A program made the position numbers and the translations under genes. Of a stretch of 64,000 nucleotides of DNA, positions 17,774 through 27,055 are shown one piece after another. The number at the start of each line of letters is the position of its first letter. Position 1 is the first letter of the stretch. Source of the stretch: Methylobacterium sp. J-076. GTDB lineage: Bacteria; Pseudomonadota; Alphaproteobacteria; Rhizobiales; Beijerinckiaceae. Where the stretch lies: the NCBI RefSeq assembly GCF_022829405.1, contig NZ_JAKSXW010000143.1:168030-232029 (forward strand). The letters are read 5' to 3'. A model generated the notes under the pieces. That model did no database searches and had not been told where the DNA came from. It saw only the letters and a list, made by a program, of their open reading frames with translations.

Positions 17774-19651
17774 GTGACGCAGCCCGTGACCCGTCGCCTG
17801 TTCAACGGCACCCTCCTGGCGGCCTGCATGGTCGGCCCGGCCAGGGCGCAGCCGGTCCCGCCCGACGCGAATGGCGAATGGACCCACGCCATGACGCTGA
17901 TGGGCCAGCCGAAATACGGTCCGGATTTCACGCATTTCGACTATGCCGACCCCGCCGCCCCCAAGGGCGGCCTCGTGCGGCTCGGCTCCCAGGGCGGGTT
18001 CGACAACTTCAACATCGTGGTGTCGGGCCTGAAGGGCGACCTCGAAGGGGGCGTCCAGCAGATCTACGATACGCTGATGACCGAGGCCTCGGACGAGCCG
18101 TTCAGCTCCTACGGGCTGCTGGCCGAGGCGGCGCGCATCGCCCCCGACCTCGGCTCCGTCACCTACCGCCTGCGCCAGGGCGCCAGGTGGCATGACGGTC
18201 AGCCGATCACCCCCGCCGACGTGGTCTTCTCCTTCGACGTGCTGAAGGCCAACTCGCCGTTCTACGCCGCCTATTACCACACCGTCGCCAAGGCCGAGGC
18301 GACGGGCCCCCGCGAGGTGACCTTCACCTTCACGGAGAAGGGCAACCGCGAGTTGCCCCAGGTGATCGGCCAGCTCCGGGTGCTGCCCAAGCACTGGTGG
18401 TCCGCCAAGGACGCGCAGGGGCGTGCGCGCAACCCCACCGAGACGAGCCTGGAGATCCCCCTCGGCTCCGGCCCCTACCGGCTGGAGAAGTTCGAGCCCG
18501 GCCGCACCGCGACCTACGCCCGGGTCGCCGACTACTGGGGCAAGGACCTGCCGGTGAATGCCGGGCGCAACAACTTCGGCACCATCCGCTACGAGTATTT
18601 TCGCGATGGGACCGTGCTGGTGGAGGCGCTGAAGGGCGACCTCTACGATTTCCGCGTGGAGAACATCGCCCGCAACTGGGCCACCGCCTACGACGACTTC
18701 CCCGCCGTGAAGGACGGGCGCCTGATCAAGGAGGCCTTCCCCGACAAGGGCACGGGCATCATGCAGGCGTTCGTGTTCAACACCCGCAAGGACAAGTTCA
18801 AGGACCCGCGGGTGCGCCGGGCGTTCAACCTCGCCATGAACTACGAGGAGATGAACAAGGCGCTGTTCTACGGCTTGTACAAGCGCATCGACTCGTACTT
18901 CTTCGGCTCGGAACTCGCCTCGTCGGGCCTGCCCGAGGGCAAGGAGCGGGAGATCTTGGAGGGGCTGAAGGACAAGGTCCCGGCCTCCGTCTTCACCACG
19001 CCGTACAGGAACCCCGTCAACGACAGCCCCGAGGCGGTGCGGGCCAACCTGCGCGAGGCGGTGCGCCTCCTCAAGGAGGCCGGCTACGAACTGAAGGGCG
19101 GCCAGATGATCGACAAGTCCGGCACGCCGCTGACTGTCGAGTTCCTGGAATTCCAGAACACCTTCGAGCGGGTGATCCTGCCGTTCTCGGCCCAACTCAA
19201 GCTCATCGGCATCGGCGCGACCCTGCGGGTGATCGATCAGGCGCAGTACCAGAACCGGATGCGCAACTTCGACTTCGACATCACGACGACCGGCTGGGGC
19301 GAATCGCTCTCGCCGGGCAACGAGCAGCGCGAGTACTGGGGCTCGGAGGCGGCCGACAAGCCCGGCTCGCGCAACCTCATCGGCATCAAGGATCCGGCCA
19401 TCGACGCCCTGGTGGAGAAGGTGATCTTCGCCCCCGACCGGGAGGGCGCCGTCGCCGCCACCCGCGCCCTGGACCGGGTGCTGCTGGCCCACGACTTCGT
19501 GGTGCCGCAATGGGCCTCCGACCGGCAGCGGACCCTGCGCTGGAACCGCTTCAGCCACCCGCCGGTCCTGCCGCTCTACGCCAATTCCGGCTTCCCGACG
19601 ACGTGGTGGTACGACGAGGCGCTCGCCGCCAAGACGGGGGCGCCCCGGTGA
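17774..19651 (+). CDS. yejA: Periplasmic oligopeptide-binding protein, YejA-like (copy 1)
   Basis: A 625-residue extracellular solute-binding protein of family 5. A GTG start with GGAGG eleven bases upstream opens a signal peptide containing twin arginines ('TRRLFNGTLLAACMVG'). The mature part has 'GLVRLGSQGGFDNFN', the SBP_5 core 'LRQGARWHDGQPITPADVVF' and a C-terminal 'FPTTWWYDEALAAK'. YejA feeds peptides to the YejBEF ABC importer. It overlaps the second binding protein by GTGA and is followed by yejB. A second in-frame GTG at 17786 is also possible as the start. Confidence 0.9.
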   Translation: MTQPVTRRLFNGTLLAACMVGPARAQPVPPDANGEWTHAMTLMGQPKYGPDFTHFDYADPAAPKGGLVRLGSQGGFDNFNIVVSGLKGDLEGGVQQIYDTLMTEASDEPFSSYGLLAEAARIAPDLGSVTYRLRQGARWHDGQPITPADVVFSFDVLKANSPFYAAYYHTVAKAEATGPREVTFTFTEKGNRELPQVIGQLRVLPKHWWSAKDAQGRARNPTETSLEIPLGSGPYRLEKFEPGRTATYARVADYWGKDLPVNAGRNNFGTIRYEYFRDGTVLVEALKGDLYDFRVENIARNWATAYDDFPAVKDGRLIKEAFPDKGTGIMQAFVFNTRKDKFKDPRVRRAFNLAMNYEEMNKALFYGLYKRIDSYFFGSELASSGLPEGKEREILEGLKDKVPASVFTTPYRNPVNDSPEAVRANLREAVRLLKEAGYELKGGQMIDKSGTPLTVEFLEFQNTFERVILPFSAQLKLIGIGATLRVIDQAQYQNRMRNFDFDITTTGWGESLSPGNEQREYWGSEAADKPGSRNLIGIKDPAIDALVEKVIFAPDREGAVAATRALDRVLLAHDFVVPQWASDRQRTLRWNRFSHPPVLPLYANSGFPTTWWYDEALAAKTGAPR

Positions 19652-21495
19652 GGGCGACCCGGCGCGGGCTCGTCCTCGGCGGCCTCGCCGCCACGGCGTG
19701 GCCCCGGCGCGGGCGCGCGGCGGAGGAGGGGGGGCGGCACGGCCTGTCGAGCTTCGGCGACCTGAAATACGCCGCGGACTTCCCGCACTTCGACTACGTG
19801 AACCCCCTCGCGCCGAAGGGGGGCCGTTTCTCGGGCCAGATCGCCTCGACCATCGGCAACCAGTCCCTCGGGACCTTCGACACCCTGAACATCTACGTGC
19901 TGCGCGGCTCCGGCGCGGCGGGGATCGAGTTCACCTTCGACAGCTTGATGACCCGGGCCCTCGATGAGCCGGACGCGATCTACGGCCTGCTGGCCCGCGC
20001 TGTGACGGTGAGCCCGGACGGGCTGACCTACAGCTTCGACCTGAGGCCCCAGGCCCGCTTCCACGACGGCTCGCGCCTCACCGCCCGGGACGTCGCCTTC
20101 AGCCTCACGGTGCTGCGCGACAAGGGGCACCCCGAGATCGCCGAGACGATCCGCGACATGACCGAGGCCCGCGCCGAGGGCGATGCCCGCCTCGTCGTCA
20201 CCTTCGCGCCGGGCCGCGCCCGCGACCTGCCGCTGATCGTGGCGCAGCTGCCGGTCTTCTCCGCCGCCTACTACGCGACCCGCGAGTTCGAGGCCTCGAC
20301 CCTGGACGCACCCCTCGCCTCGGGACCCTACCGCGTCGTGGCGGTCGATCCCGGCCGCTCCATCGGGCTCGACCGGGTGCCGGATTACTGGGGTGCGGAC
20401 CTGCCGGTTTCGGTCGGGCGGCACAATTTCGAGACGATCCGCTACGAGTACTTCCGTGATCGCACCGTCGCCTTCGAGGCGTTCAAGAGCGGCGCCTTCA
20501 CCTTCCGCGAGGAGTTCACCGCCCGCGTCTGGGCGACGGGCTACGATTTCCCCGCCGTCGCCGAGGGGCGGGTGGTGCGCGACCTCGTGCCGGATGCGAG
20601 GCCCTCCGGCACCCAGGGCTGGTGGATCAACACGCGCCGGGACAAGTTCAAGGATCCCCGGGTCCGCGAGGCGATCGGCCTGTGCTTCGACTTCGAGTGG
20701 TCGAACACGAACCTGATGTACGGCGCCTACACGCGCACCGCCTCGTTCTTCGAGAATTCCGACCTGAAGGCCACGGGCGTGCCGACGGCCGAGGAACTGG
20801 CGCTCCTCGATCCCCTGCGCGGGGCGCTGCCGGCGGAGGTGTTCGCCGAGCCCTGGACGCCCCCGGTCTCGGACGGGTCGGGGCAGGACCGGGCGCTCCT
20901 GAAGCGGGCCGACATCCTCCTGCGGGAGGCCGGCTGCACCCGCGTCGGCGGCGCGCTGCGTCTGCCGGGCAGCGAGGCCCTGACCATCGAATTCCTGGAC
21001 GACGACCCGGTGTTCCAGCCGGTGACGCAGCCCTTCATCCGCAACCTCGCCCTGCTCGGCATCCGGGCGTCGAGCCGGATGGTGGATCCGTCCCAGTACC
21101 AAGCGCGGCTCAAGGATTTCGATTTCGACCTGACCGCCCGGCGCTACAGCGGCGGCGTCACCCCCGGCGGGGACCTGCGCGACCTCTACGGCTCCCGCGC
21201 CGCCGGCACCGTCGGCGCGAACAATCTCGCCGGCATCGCCGCGCCGGCCATCGACACGTTGCTGGGCGCCATCGCCGGGGCGGACAGCCGCGCCGCCCTG
21301 ACCACGGCCTGCCGCGCCCTCGACCGGGTGTTGCGCGCCGGGCGGTACTGGGTGCCGATGTGGTACGGCGCCAGCCACCGCCTCGCCCTGTGGGACGTCT
21401 ACGGCCGCCCGGCCAAGGCGCCGCGCTACGACCTCGGCGCCCCGGCGACGTGGTGGTACGACGCCGACAGGGCCCGCCGGATCGGGCGGGAGTGA
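19648..21495 (+). CDS. Periplasmic oligopeptide-binding protein, YejA-like (copy 2)
   Basis: A 615-residue family 5 solute-binding protein starting at the GTG that overlaps the previous stop. It is a diverged paralogue of copy 1, sharing 'HFDYVNPLAPKGG', 'PVSVGRHNFETIRYEYFRD' and the C-terminal 'ATWWYDADRARRIG', but with many differences across the ligand-binding lobes. The signal peptide has twin arginines ('TRRGLVLGGLAATAWPR'). The tandem arrangement suggests two peptide classes delivered to one permease. It is separated from yejB by 181 bp carrying an interspersed repeat. Confidence 0.9.
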   Translation: MRATRRGLVLGGLAATAWPRRGRAAEEGGRHGLSSFGDLKYAADFPHFDYVNPLAPKGGRFSGQIASTIGNQSLGTFDTLNIYVLRGSGAAGIEFTFDSLMTRALDEPDAIYGLLARAVTVSPDGLTYSFDLRPQARFHDGSRLTARDVAFSLTVLRDKGHPEIAETIRDMTEARAEGDARLVVTFAPGRARDLPLIVAQLPVFSAAYYATREFEASTLDAPLASGPYRVVAVDPGRSIGLDRVPDYWGADLPVSVGRHNFETIRYEYFRDRTVAFEAFKSGAFTFREEFTARVWATGYDFPAVAEGRVVRDLVPDARPSGTQGWWINTRRDKFKDPRVREAIGLCFDFEWSNTNLMYGAYTRTASFFENSDLKATGVPTAEELALLDPLRGALPAEVFAEPWTPPVSDGSGQDRALLKRADILLREAGCTRVGGALRLPGSEALTIEFLDDDPVFQPVTQPFIRNLALLGIRASSRMVDPSQYQARLKDFDFDLTARRYSGGVTPGGDLRDLYGSRAAGTVGANNLAGIAAPAIDTLLGAIAGADSRAALTTACRALDRVLRAGRYWVPMWYGASHRLALWDVYGRPAKAPRYDLGAPATWWYDADRARRIGRE

Positions 21496-21524
21496 GGATG
21501 AAAGCGATTTCCCTTCTTGTCCTG

Positions 21525-21633
21525 CATCCTGGGGTGCCGGCGCGCGGCGGCGGCCTCGACGGAGCCCTCCGGCCGGCGCGCGATCCCGGGAGCCCTCCTT
21601 CGAGGCCGCTGCCGCGGCACCTCAGGATGAGGG
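21525..21633. repeat. Interspersed palindromic repeat, 'CACCTCAGGATGAGG' family, copy 1
   Basis: The region between the second yejA-like gene and yejB has a degenerate left arm ('gcatcctggggtgccggcgc') and a well-preserved right arm ('gcggcacctcaggatgagg') around a centre containing 'ccttcgaggc'. The same arms recur around 36249-36360 and 38099-38209. There is no transposase, so these are non-autonomous intergenic repeats. Confidence 0.75.
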
Positions 21634-21676
21634 GGTGGGGAGGGGAGCGGGCGATTCCTTCGAACGGCCACACGCC

Positions 21677-22786
21677 ATGCTGAGCTACATCCTGCGCCGG
21701 ATCGGCCTGATGATCCCGACCCTGTTCGGCATCATGCTGATCACCTTCGCCATCGTGCAGTTCGCCCCCGGCGGCCCGGTGGAGCAGGTGCTGTCCAAGA
21801 TGCAGGGCCAGAACGACGGCGCGCTCTCCCGCGTGACCGGCGGCAACGGCGACCTCGGCGGCGGCGGCGCCCGCAGCGGGAGCGGCGGGGGCGCCGCCAA
21901 CTCGCGCTATCGCGGGGCGCAGGGGCTGAGCCCCGAGTTCATCGCCAAGCTGGAGAAGCAGTTCGGCTTCGACAAGCCGGCGCCCGAGCGCTTCGCCCTG
22001 ATGCTGTGGAACTACGTCCGCTTCGATTTCGGCCGCAGCTATTTTCGCGATGTCAGCGTGATCCAGCTGATCCGCGAGCGGCTGCCGGTCTCGGTCTCGC
22101 TCGGCCTGTGGATGACGCTCCTGTCCTACGCGATCTCGATTCCGCTGGGCATCCGCAAGGCGGTGAAGGACGGGGAGCGGTTCGACCGCTGGACCTCGGC
22201 GGTGGTGATCGTCGGCTACGCGGTGCCGGGCTTCATGTTCGGGCTGATGCTGATCATCCTGTTCGCGGGGGGCTCGTTCTACCAGTGGTTCCCCCTGCGC
22301 GGCCTCACCAGCGAGGGCTGGGACGGCTTCACCCCCTGGCACAAGGTCACCGACTACGCGTGGCACATGGCCCTGCCGCTCACCGCCCTGGTGATCGGCG
22401 CCTTCGCCACCTCGACGCTGCTCACCAAGAACTCGTTCCTGGACGAGATCCGCAAGCAATACGTCCTCACCGCCCGGATGAAGGGCCTCTCCGAGCGTGG
22501 GGTGCTGTACGGGCACGTCTTCCGCAACGCGATGCTCATCGTCATCGCGGGCTTCCCCGGCGCCTTCATCTCGGCCTTCTTCACCGGCTCGCTGCTGATC
22601 GAGACGATCTTCTCCCTGGATGGCCTCGGGGAACTCTCCTTCCGCGCCATCGTCGGGCGGGATTATCCGGTGGTGTTCGCCACCCTCTACATCTTCTCGC
22701 TGATCGGTCTCGCGGTGAACCTGCTCTCCGACCTGATCTATGTCTGGATCGACCCGCGCATCGACTTCTCCGCGCGGGCGACGTGA
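21677..22786 (+). CDS. yejB: Peptide ABC transporter permease, YejB-like
   Basis: A 369-residue inner-membrane permease. It starts 'MLSYILRRIGLMIPTLFGIM', typical of the DppB/YejB family. Residues 50-85 are a Gly/Ser-rich insertion typical of YejB, and the family EAA-like loop near the end of the membrane domain reads 'EIRKQYVLTARMKGLSER'. Six or more transmembrane helices are present. In YejABEF systems the partner permease YejE and ATPase YejF follow at once. Here the next gene is on the opposite strand, 13 bp away, so those subunits are missing locally. The ATG at 21677 is chosen over an upstream in-frame ATG lying in repeat sequence. Confidence 0.92.
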   Translation: MLSYILRRIGLMIPTLFGIMLITFAIVQFAPGGPVEQVLSKMQGQNDGALSRVTGGNGDLGGGGARSGSGGGAANSRYRGAQGLSPEFIAKLEKQFGFDKPAPERFALMLWNYVRFDFGRSYFRDVSVIQLIRERLPVSVSLGLWMTLLSYAISIPLGIRKAVKDGERFDRWTSAVVIVGYAVPGFMFGLMLIILFAGGSFYQWFPLRGLTSEGWDGFTPWHKVTDYAWHMALPLTALVIGAFATSTLLTKNSFLDEIRKQYVLTARMKGLSERGVLYGHVFRNAMLIVIAGFPGAFISAFFTGSLLIETIFSLDGLGELSFRAIVGRDYPVVFATLYIFSLIGLAVNLLSDLIYVWIDPRIDFSARAT

Positions 22787-22799
22787 GAGCCAGGGCGGG

Positions 22800-23414
22800 T
22801 CAGCCCTTCGCCGGCCCCGCCATCGGCAGGGCGATCACCGAGACCGCCTCGGCGATCTGGTCCGGCCCGCCCTTGGGCGGCCACGTCCCGTTGGCGTAGT
22901 GCGCCTCGCGCAGGCGGGCGCGCTGCTCCAGGCTGTCGAAGGCCCAAATGTGCGTGATCCGCGGCGGGCCGTCGAGGGCGTAGAGATTGACCACGAGGTG
23001 CTGCGTGTACTCCCGCGCCGGCTCCATCGCCGCCTCCCAGGCCGCCAGCGTCGGGGGGAGGCCACCGGGCTTCAGGCGGTAGGTGCGGAACTCGAAGATG
23101 CCCCCGCGCCCGTCGAGCCGGGCCTCCGGCAGGAAGGGGAAGGGCGCGTAGCTGTCCATCTCCAATGCGGTGATGGCGCCGCCCCCGCGGAACGGATCCT
23201 CGCTCATCAGGGCGCGGCGGCGCTCGACGGTCATGTCCTCGGGCTGGGAATAGCCGCGCAGGACGATCACCCGGCCGAGGGGGCCGATCTCGGTGCGCCA
23301 GCAGCCGAGCAGCGTGCCGCCGGCCGCCGGATCCTCCGCCCAGGCCGCCGCGCCCTGCGCGACCTTCCCCACCGCCAGGAGGTGGCAGGACAGGCTCGCG
23401 AGTTCGTACAGCAT
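22800..23414 (-). CDS. NIPSNAP family protein
   Basis: A 204-residue protein made of two ferredoxin-like halves. The second half contains the NIPSNAP signature 'GIFEFRTYRLKPGGLPPTL' and 'HIWAFDSLEQRARLREAHY'. The ATG at 23414 has GGAGGG upstream, and the longer frame extends into non-coding sequence. Bacterial NIPSNAP proteins are dimeric alpha-beta-barrel proteins of uncertain function, often associated with stress or small-molecule turnover. It lies convergently 13 bp from yejB with no obvious functional link. Confidence 0.88.
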   Translation of the reverse strand: MLYELASLSCHLLAVGKVAQGAAAWAEDPAAGGTLLGCWRTEIGPLGRVIVLRGYSQPEDMTVERRRALMSEDPFRGGGAITALEMDSYAPFPFLPEARLDGRGGIFEFRTYRLKPGGLPPTLAAWEAAMEPAREYTQHLVVNLYALDGPPRITHIWAFDSLEQRARLREAHYANGTWPPKGGPDQIAEAVSVIALPMAGPAKG

Positions 23415-23547
23415 GGCGGTTTCCCTCCGGCGGTCGGTTCCGGACCGGCTTCGACCGGGACAAGCCGCCCGGGCCCGTTCGGATCCGGTTTGCCGCCGCG
23501 CCTCCACACTGTTACGCGGCTCACGATTCCCCGGAGGCGCGCGCGCC

Positions 23548-24069
23548 GTGACCACACTCTCCCTCGTCGTCCGCCCGGAGCGGCCGGAGGATTCCCCCGC
23601 CATCGCCCGCCTGGAGGCCCGCGCCTTCGGGCCGGGCCGCTTCGCGCGCACCGCCTACCGCCTGCGGGAGGGGAATGCGCACCGGTTCGATCTCGGCGTC
23701 ACCGCCTCCGTGGGCAGCTTCCTCGTGGGATCGGTGCGGATTAGCCCGGTTCGGGCCGGCGGGCAGGGCTTCCTGATGCTCGGGCCCCTCGCCGTCGATC
23801 CGAGCTTCGCGGGCCGCGGGATCGGGTCGGCCCTGACCCGGGCGACGATCGAGGCGGCGCGGACGGCCGGCGACGGGCTTGTGATCCTCGTGGGCGATGC
23901 GCCCTACTACGCCCGGTTCGGCTTCACCCCGGTGCCGCCGGGCCGCCTCGTCATGCCCGGCCCGGTCGATCCCGCCCGGCTCCTGTGGCTGGAGCTGTCG
24001 GAGGGCTACGCCGCCGGGCTCCAGGGCCCGGTCGAGCCGGCGCAGGCGTCGCGCCTCACCCGCGCCTGA
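23548..24069 (+). CDS. GNAT-family N-acetyltransferase
   Basis: A 173-residue acetyltransferase starting at a GTG with CCGGAGG upstream. The acetyl-CoA-binding motif A is 'LGPLAVDPSFAGRGIGSAL' (R-G-x-G-x-A/S), and motif B includes 'VGDAPYYARFGFTPV', the pattern of the predicted N-acetyltransferase YhbS group. The substrate is unknown. Its last 14 bases overlap the end of the convergent MFS gene. Confidence 0.88.
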   Translation: MTTLSLVVRPERPEDSPAIARLEARAFGPGRFARTAYRLREGNAHRFDLGVTASVGSFLVGSVRISPVRAGGQGFLMLGPLAVDPSFAGRGIGSALTRATIEAARTAGDGLVILVGDAPYYARFGFTPVPPGRLVMPGPVDPARLLWLELSEGYAAGLQGPVEPAQASRLTRA

Positions 24070-25240
24070 GGGCCAGGGCGGCCACGAGCCCGGCGCCGAG
24101 CAGCGTCACCGCGACCGGCGTGGCGGACGTCGCCGGCCACGCCGTCGCCGCGACGGTGAACACCGCACCGAAGGTCATCTGCGTGAAGCCGTAGAGGCTC
24201 GATGCCGAGCCCGCCGCGTGCGGATCGACGTTCATCAGCCCGGCGACGGCGTTGGGGCTGAGCAGACCGACGCCGACCGCGTAGGCGAAGAGCGGGACGA
24301 TCAGGCTCACCACGCTCAGCATCCCCGAGCGGTCCACGGCGAGCAGCGCCAGGGCCGAGGCGATGCAGACGACGTTGCCGCTCCGGGCCGCCCACAGGAT
24401 CGACACCCGCCGGGCGATCCGGCTCGCCAGCACCGCCCCGGCGACCATGCCGAACACGACGAGCAGGCAATCGAACCCCACCTCCTGCGGCGAGCGCCCG
24501 AGCCGGTTCACGAGCAGGAACGGCGCCACCGCCAGGAAGGCGTAGAGGCTCGTCCCGGCGCAGCCCCCGGCGACGAGGTAGGCCCGGGAGGTCGGGACGC
24601 GGACGATGCGCAGGTAGGCGGCGAGGACGGCGCCGAACCCCGGCAGGGCGACCTTGTGCCGGTTGGTCTCGGGCAGGGTCAGCACCACGAGGGCGCCCAG
24701 TACGGCGACGACACCCGCCAGCAGCACGAACACCGCCCGCCAGCCGAAGGCTTGGCTCACCACGCCGCCGATCGCCGGGGCGAGCGCGGGGGTGAGCGTC
24801 ATCGCCGTGACGAGGATCGCCAGCTTGCTGGCCGCGTCCTCCCGGGTCGAGACGTCCCGCACCATCGCCCGGCCGATCACGAGGCAGGAGCAGGCGCCGA
24901 GGGACTGCATCGCGCGCGCCACCAGCAGGACGCCGAGATTCGGCGCGGGAATCGCCAGCAGCAGCCCCGCCAGATAGAGGCCGAGGCCGGCGATCAGCAC
25001 CGGGCGGCGGCCGTACCGGTCGGACAGGGGGCCGTAGAGCAGCTGCCCGCCCGCGAGGCCGACGAGGTAGACAGTGATCGTCGCCTGGATGCCGGCCGCA
25101 TCGGCGTGGAGCTCGGCCGCGGCCACCGCGAGCGCCGGGACGAAGATGTGCAGCGCCACCGTGCCGGTCATCGTCACCGCGACGAGGAGCGCGAGGGGCG
25201 CCCGCCGGGGGGATGGTCGTTCGGGTGTGTCGTCGGGCAA
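24056..25240 (-). CDS. Bcr/CflA-family multidrug efflux MFS transporter
   Basis: A 394-residue protein with twelve predicted helices. Motif A between helices 2 and 3 is 'GPLSDRYGRRPVL', and the following helices contain 'RAMVRDVSTREDA', typical of the Bcr/CflA drug:proton antiporters. A frame with TTG at 25270 exists. The TTG at 25240 has GAGGAAGG directly upstream and is preferred. The 3' end overlaps the convergent GNAT gene by 14 bp. Drug specificity cannot be inferred. Confidence 0.88.
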   Translation of the reverse strand: MPDDTPERPSPRRAPLALLVAVTMTGTVALHIFVPALAVAAAELHADAAGIQATITVYLVGLAGGQLLYGPLSDRYGRRPVLIAGLGLYLAGLLLAIPAPNLGVLLVARAMQSLGACSCLVIGRAMVRDVSTREDAASKLAILVTAMTLTPALAPAIGGVVSQAFGWRAVFVLLAGVVAVLGALVVLTLPETNRHKVALPGFGAVLAAYLRIVRVPTSRAYLVAGGCAGTSLYAFLAVAPFLLVNRLGRSPQEVGFDCLLVVFGMVAGAVLASRIARRVSILWAARSGNVVCIASALALLAVDRSGMLSVVSLIVPLFAYAVGVGLLSPNAVAGLMNVDPHAAGSASSLYGFTQMTFGAVFTVAATAWPATSATPVAVTLLGAGLVAALALRRG

Positions 25241-25822
25241 AGGGCCTTCCTCTGCGCGTCCCGGCGGCAAAGAGCATTCTCGGTGAAGTGGAATGCCGCT
25301 TAAGCATCAAGTCACCCGGTATGGGCAACGGGATAGTGTGTTTTCGCGTGCGCCGGCACACGGCGCGCGACAGCCCACCCTCGCTCTCGGCTCGGGGGCG
25401 GCGAAGCCACCTCGCCCGGGTCTTCCAGGCGGCTGGCGCGCTCGGGGCCATCGTCGGGGCCGCCGCTCGATGCCGGCTCAGACCTCAGGCTGCACGGATG
25501 CGGGGAGAGGGCCGCGGCGCCCCCGCGTCGCACGGAGAGGCGGCAGCCGGGGGTGATGGGGCCTGCCGCAGCAGCCTTATCCGGAACGTCCCCTCACCGT
25601 CGCGGTGGTTTCGCCTAAGCATCCCGCCGCCACGAAGGGAATGTCGGCGGGGCTCGCGCACGAGACAGGGGGGAGGGGAACCGGCGCCCCTCTCGGTGCG
25701 GGGCCGCTCCCGTGAAAACCACGTCCCGGCCGGACGCCCAGGACGAGGGCGATTGTGGACGTGAGAACACCCCCGCCCGGGAACGGCCAGGCGTTCCCCC
25801 GGCCACCCGCGGATCGGGGACC
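25241..25822. other. 582-bp intergenic region with decayed repeat sequence
   Basis: No convincing gene. The part nearest the MFS gene is relatively AT-rich (about 25270-25345) and may hold its promoter. From about 25480 to 25700 the text resembles the GGCGGGGAGAGG repeat family seen at 14394-14594 ('gcggggagagg' near 25500, 'cccctcaccgtcgcggtggtttcgcct' in two adjacent pieces near 25591) but with broken symmetry. A long plus-strand frame runs through it into kdsB, and its composition is that of a shadow. Confidence 0.5.
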
Positions 25823-26797
25823 TTACTTCGGGCCCGACGTGTCGTCCTTCTGCGGGACCTGGATGTCCAGTTCCTTGGCCTTGTCGACCGCCTCGGGATT
25901 CGGCTGCGACGGCGGCAGCGTCGTCGCCGGGGCGGCGGGCGCCGTCGGCTCGGCCGGGATCACGCTCGAGGGCTGGCCCTGCTGGTCGCCGTCACGGGCG
26001 TTGGCGGGCGGGCTCGGGGCGTTGCGGTCGCTGCCGTTGCCCTCGGGGCGGGGGCTGCCGGCGGGCTTCTCCATCGCCGGCTTGGCGGTGCCGAGGTCGG
26101 CGGGCTTGGCCGGCGACTCCTTGCCCTCCGAGCCCTTGTTCAGGGCCGGCTTGTCGGCGCTGGGCTTGTCGGCGGCGGGCTTGGCGGCGGGCGCGGCCGG
26201 GGCCGGCTTGTCCTCGGCCTTCGCCGCAGCGGGCTGGGCGGCCGGCGGGTCCCCGGCCTTCTCGGCGGCGGGGAGCGGCTTCGGGCTGTCCGACAGGGTG
26301 TGCAGGTAGGCGATGACGTTCGCCCGCTCCTGCGGTGCGGCGATGCCGGCGAAGCCCATCTTCGTGCCCTTGATGTAGGCCTTCGGGCTCGTCAGAAACT
26401 CGTCCAGGTCGGCATAGGTCCAGGTGCCGCCCTTCTCCTTCAGGCCGGCGGAGTAGTCGAACCCCTCGTGGGCGCCCTTCTTGCGCTCCACGACGTCCCA
26501 CAGGTCCGGGCCGACCTTGTTCGGGCCGCCCTTCTCGAAGCTGTGGCAGGCCTGGCAGGCCTTGGTGCCGCCCTGGCCCTTCTCGGCGTTGGCGCTGGCG
26601 AGCCGCACGGCGATGGGCTCGACCTTCGCTTCGGCGGGGGCCGCCGCCTTCTCGGCCTGGGCCTCCGGCAGGTCGTAGCCCGCCTTGCCGGCGGGTTTCG
26701 GGTGGTAGATCAGCTCGGCCAAGAAACCGGAGCCGGCCGCGAACAGCAGGGCACCGAGAACGGCGCCGGCGATCTTGTTCACCTCGAACGAGTTCAT
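25823..26797 (-). CDS. Membrane-anchored c-type cytochrome with long Ala/Pro/Lys tail
   Basis: A 324-residue protein with an uncleaved N-terminal anchor (about residues 11-28, 'GAVLGALLFAAGSGFLAELI') and a class I cytochrome c domain at residues 65-175. The heme site is 'KACQACHSF' and the axial Met lies in 'YIKGTKMGFAGI'. The domain resembles CycM/cytochrome c552, which carries electrons from the bc1 complex to terminal oxidases in rhizobia. The C-terminal 140 residues are an Ala/Pro/Lys-rich low-complexity tail, much longer than in CycM (about 180 residues in total). The ATG at 26797 has GAGAGG upstream. It is divergent from kdsB. Confidence 0.9.
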   Translation of the reverse strand: MNSFEVNKIAGAVLGALLFAAGSGFLAELIYHPKPAGKAGYDLPEAQAEKAAAPAEAKVEPIAVRLASANAEKGQGGTKACQACHSFEKGGPNKVGPDLWDVVERKKGAHEGFDYSAGLKEKGGTWTYADLDEFLTSPKAYIKGTKMGFAGIAAPQERANVIAYLHTLSDSPKPLPAAEKAGDPPAAQPAAAKAEDKPAPAAPAAKPAADKPSADKPALNKGSEGKESPAKPADLGTAKPAMEKPAGSPRPEGNGSDRNAPSPPANARDGDQQGQPSSVIPAEPTAPAAPATTLPPSQPNPEAVDKAKELDIQVPQKDDTSGPK

Positions 26798-27055
26798 GGG
26801 CCTCTCTACGTCCTCCGGGCCGCGCCTGTGCGGGCAGACCGGGCCATACCGCCGCACTCTGGAAGGCTTCGAGGGTGCCTTAGCCGCTTCTGGCCGACCT
26901 TGACAATGCCGCGGGTGCCGAACGCAGGGTCGCGGGGGCGGTGCTCCTGCAGAACTTTGCCGGTATTGTCACCGCTGGGTATCGCCGCGGCGCCGGGGAC
27001 GACAACCAGCCCCCGGCCTGATATGGACCCACCCCTTCCGCGGATCCGCAAAGCC

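Noticed and set aside
25712..27055. A very long plus-strand frame running through the cytochrome c gene into kdsB
   Set aside because: It is antisense to a clear cytochrome c gene. Its translated sequence is Gly/Leu/Arg low-complexity typical of shadow frames in GC-rich DNA, and KdsB begins at 27056.
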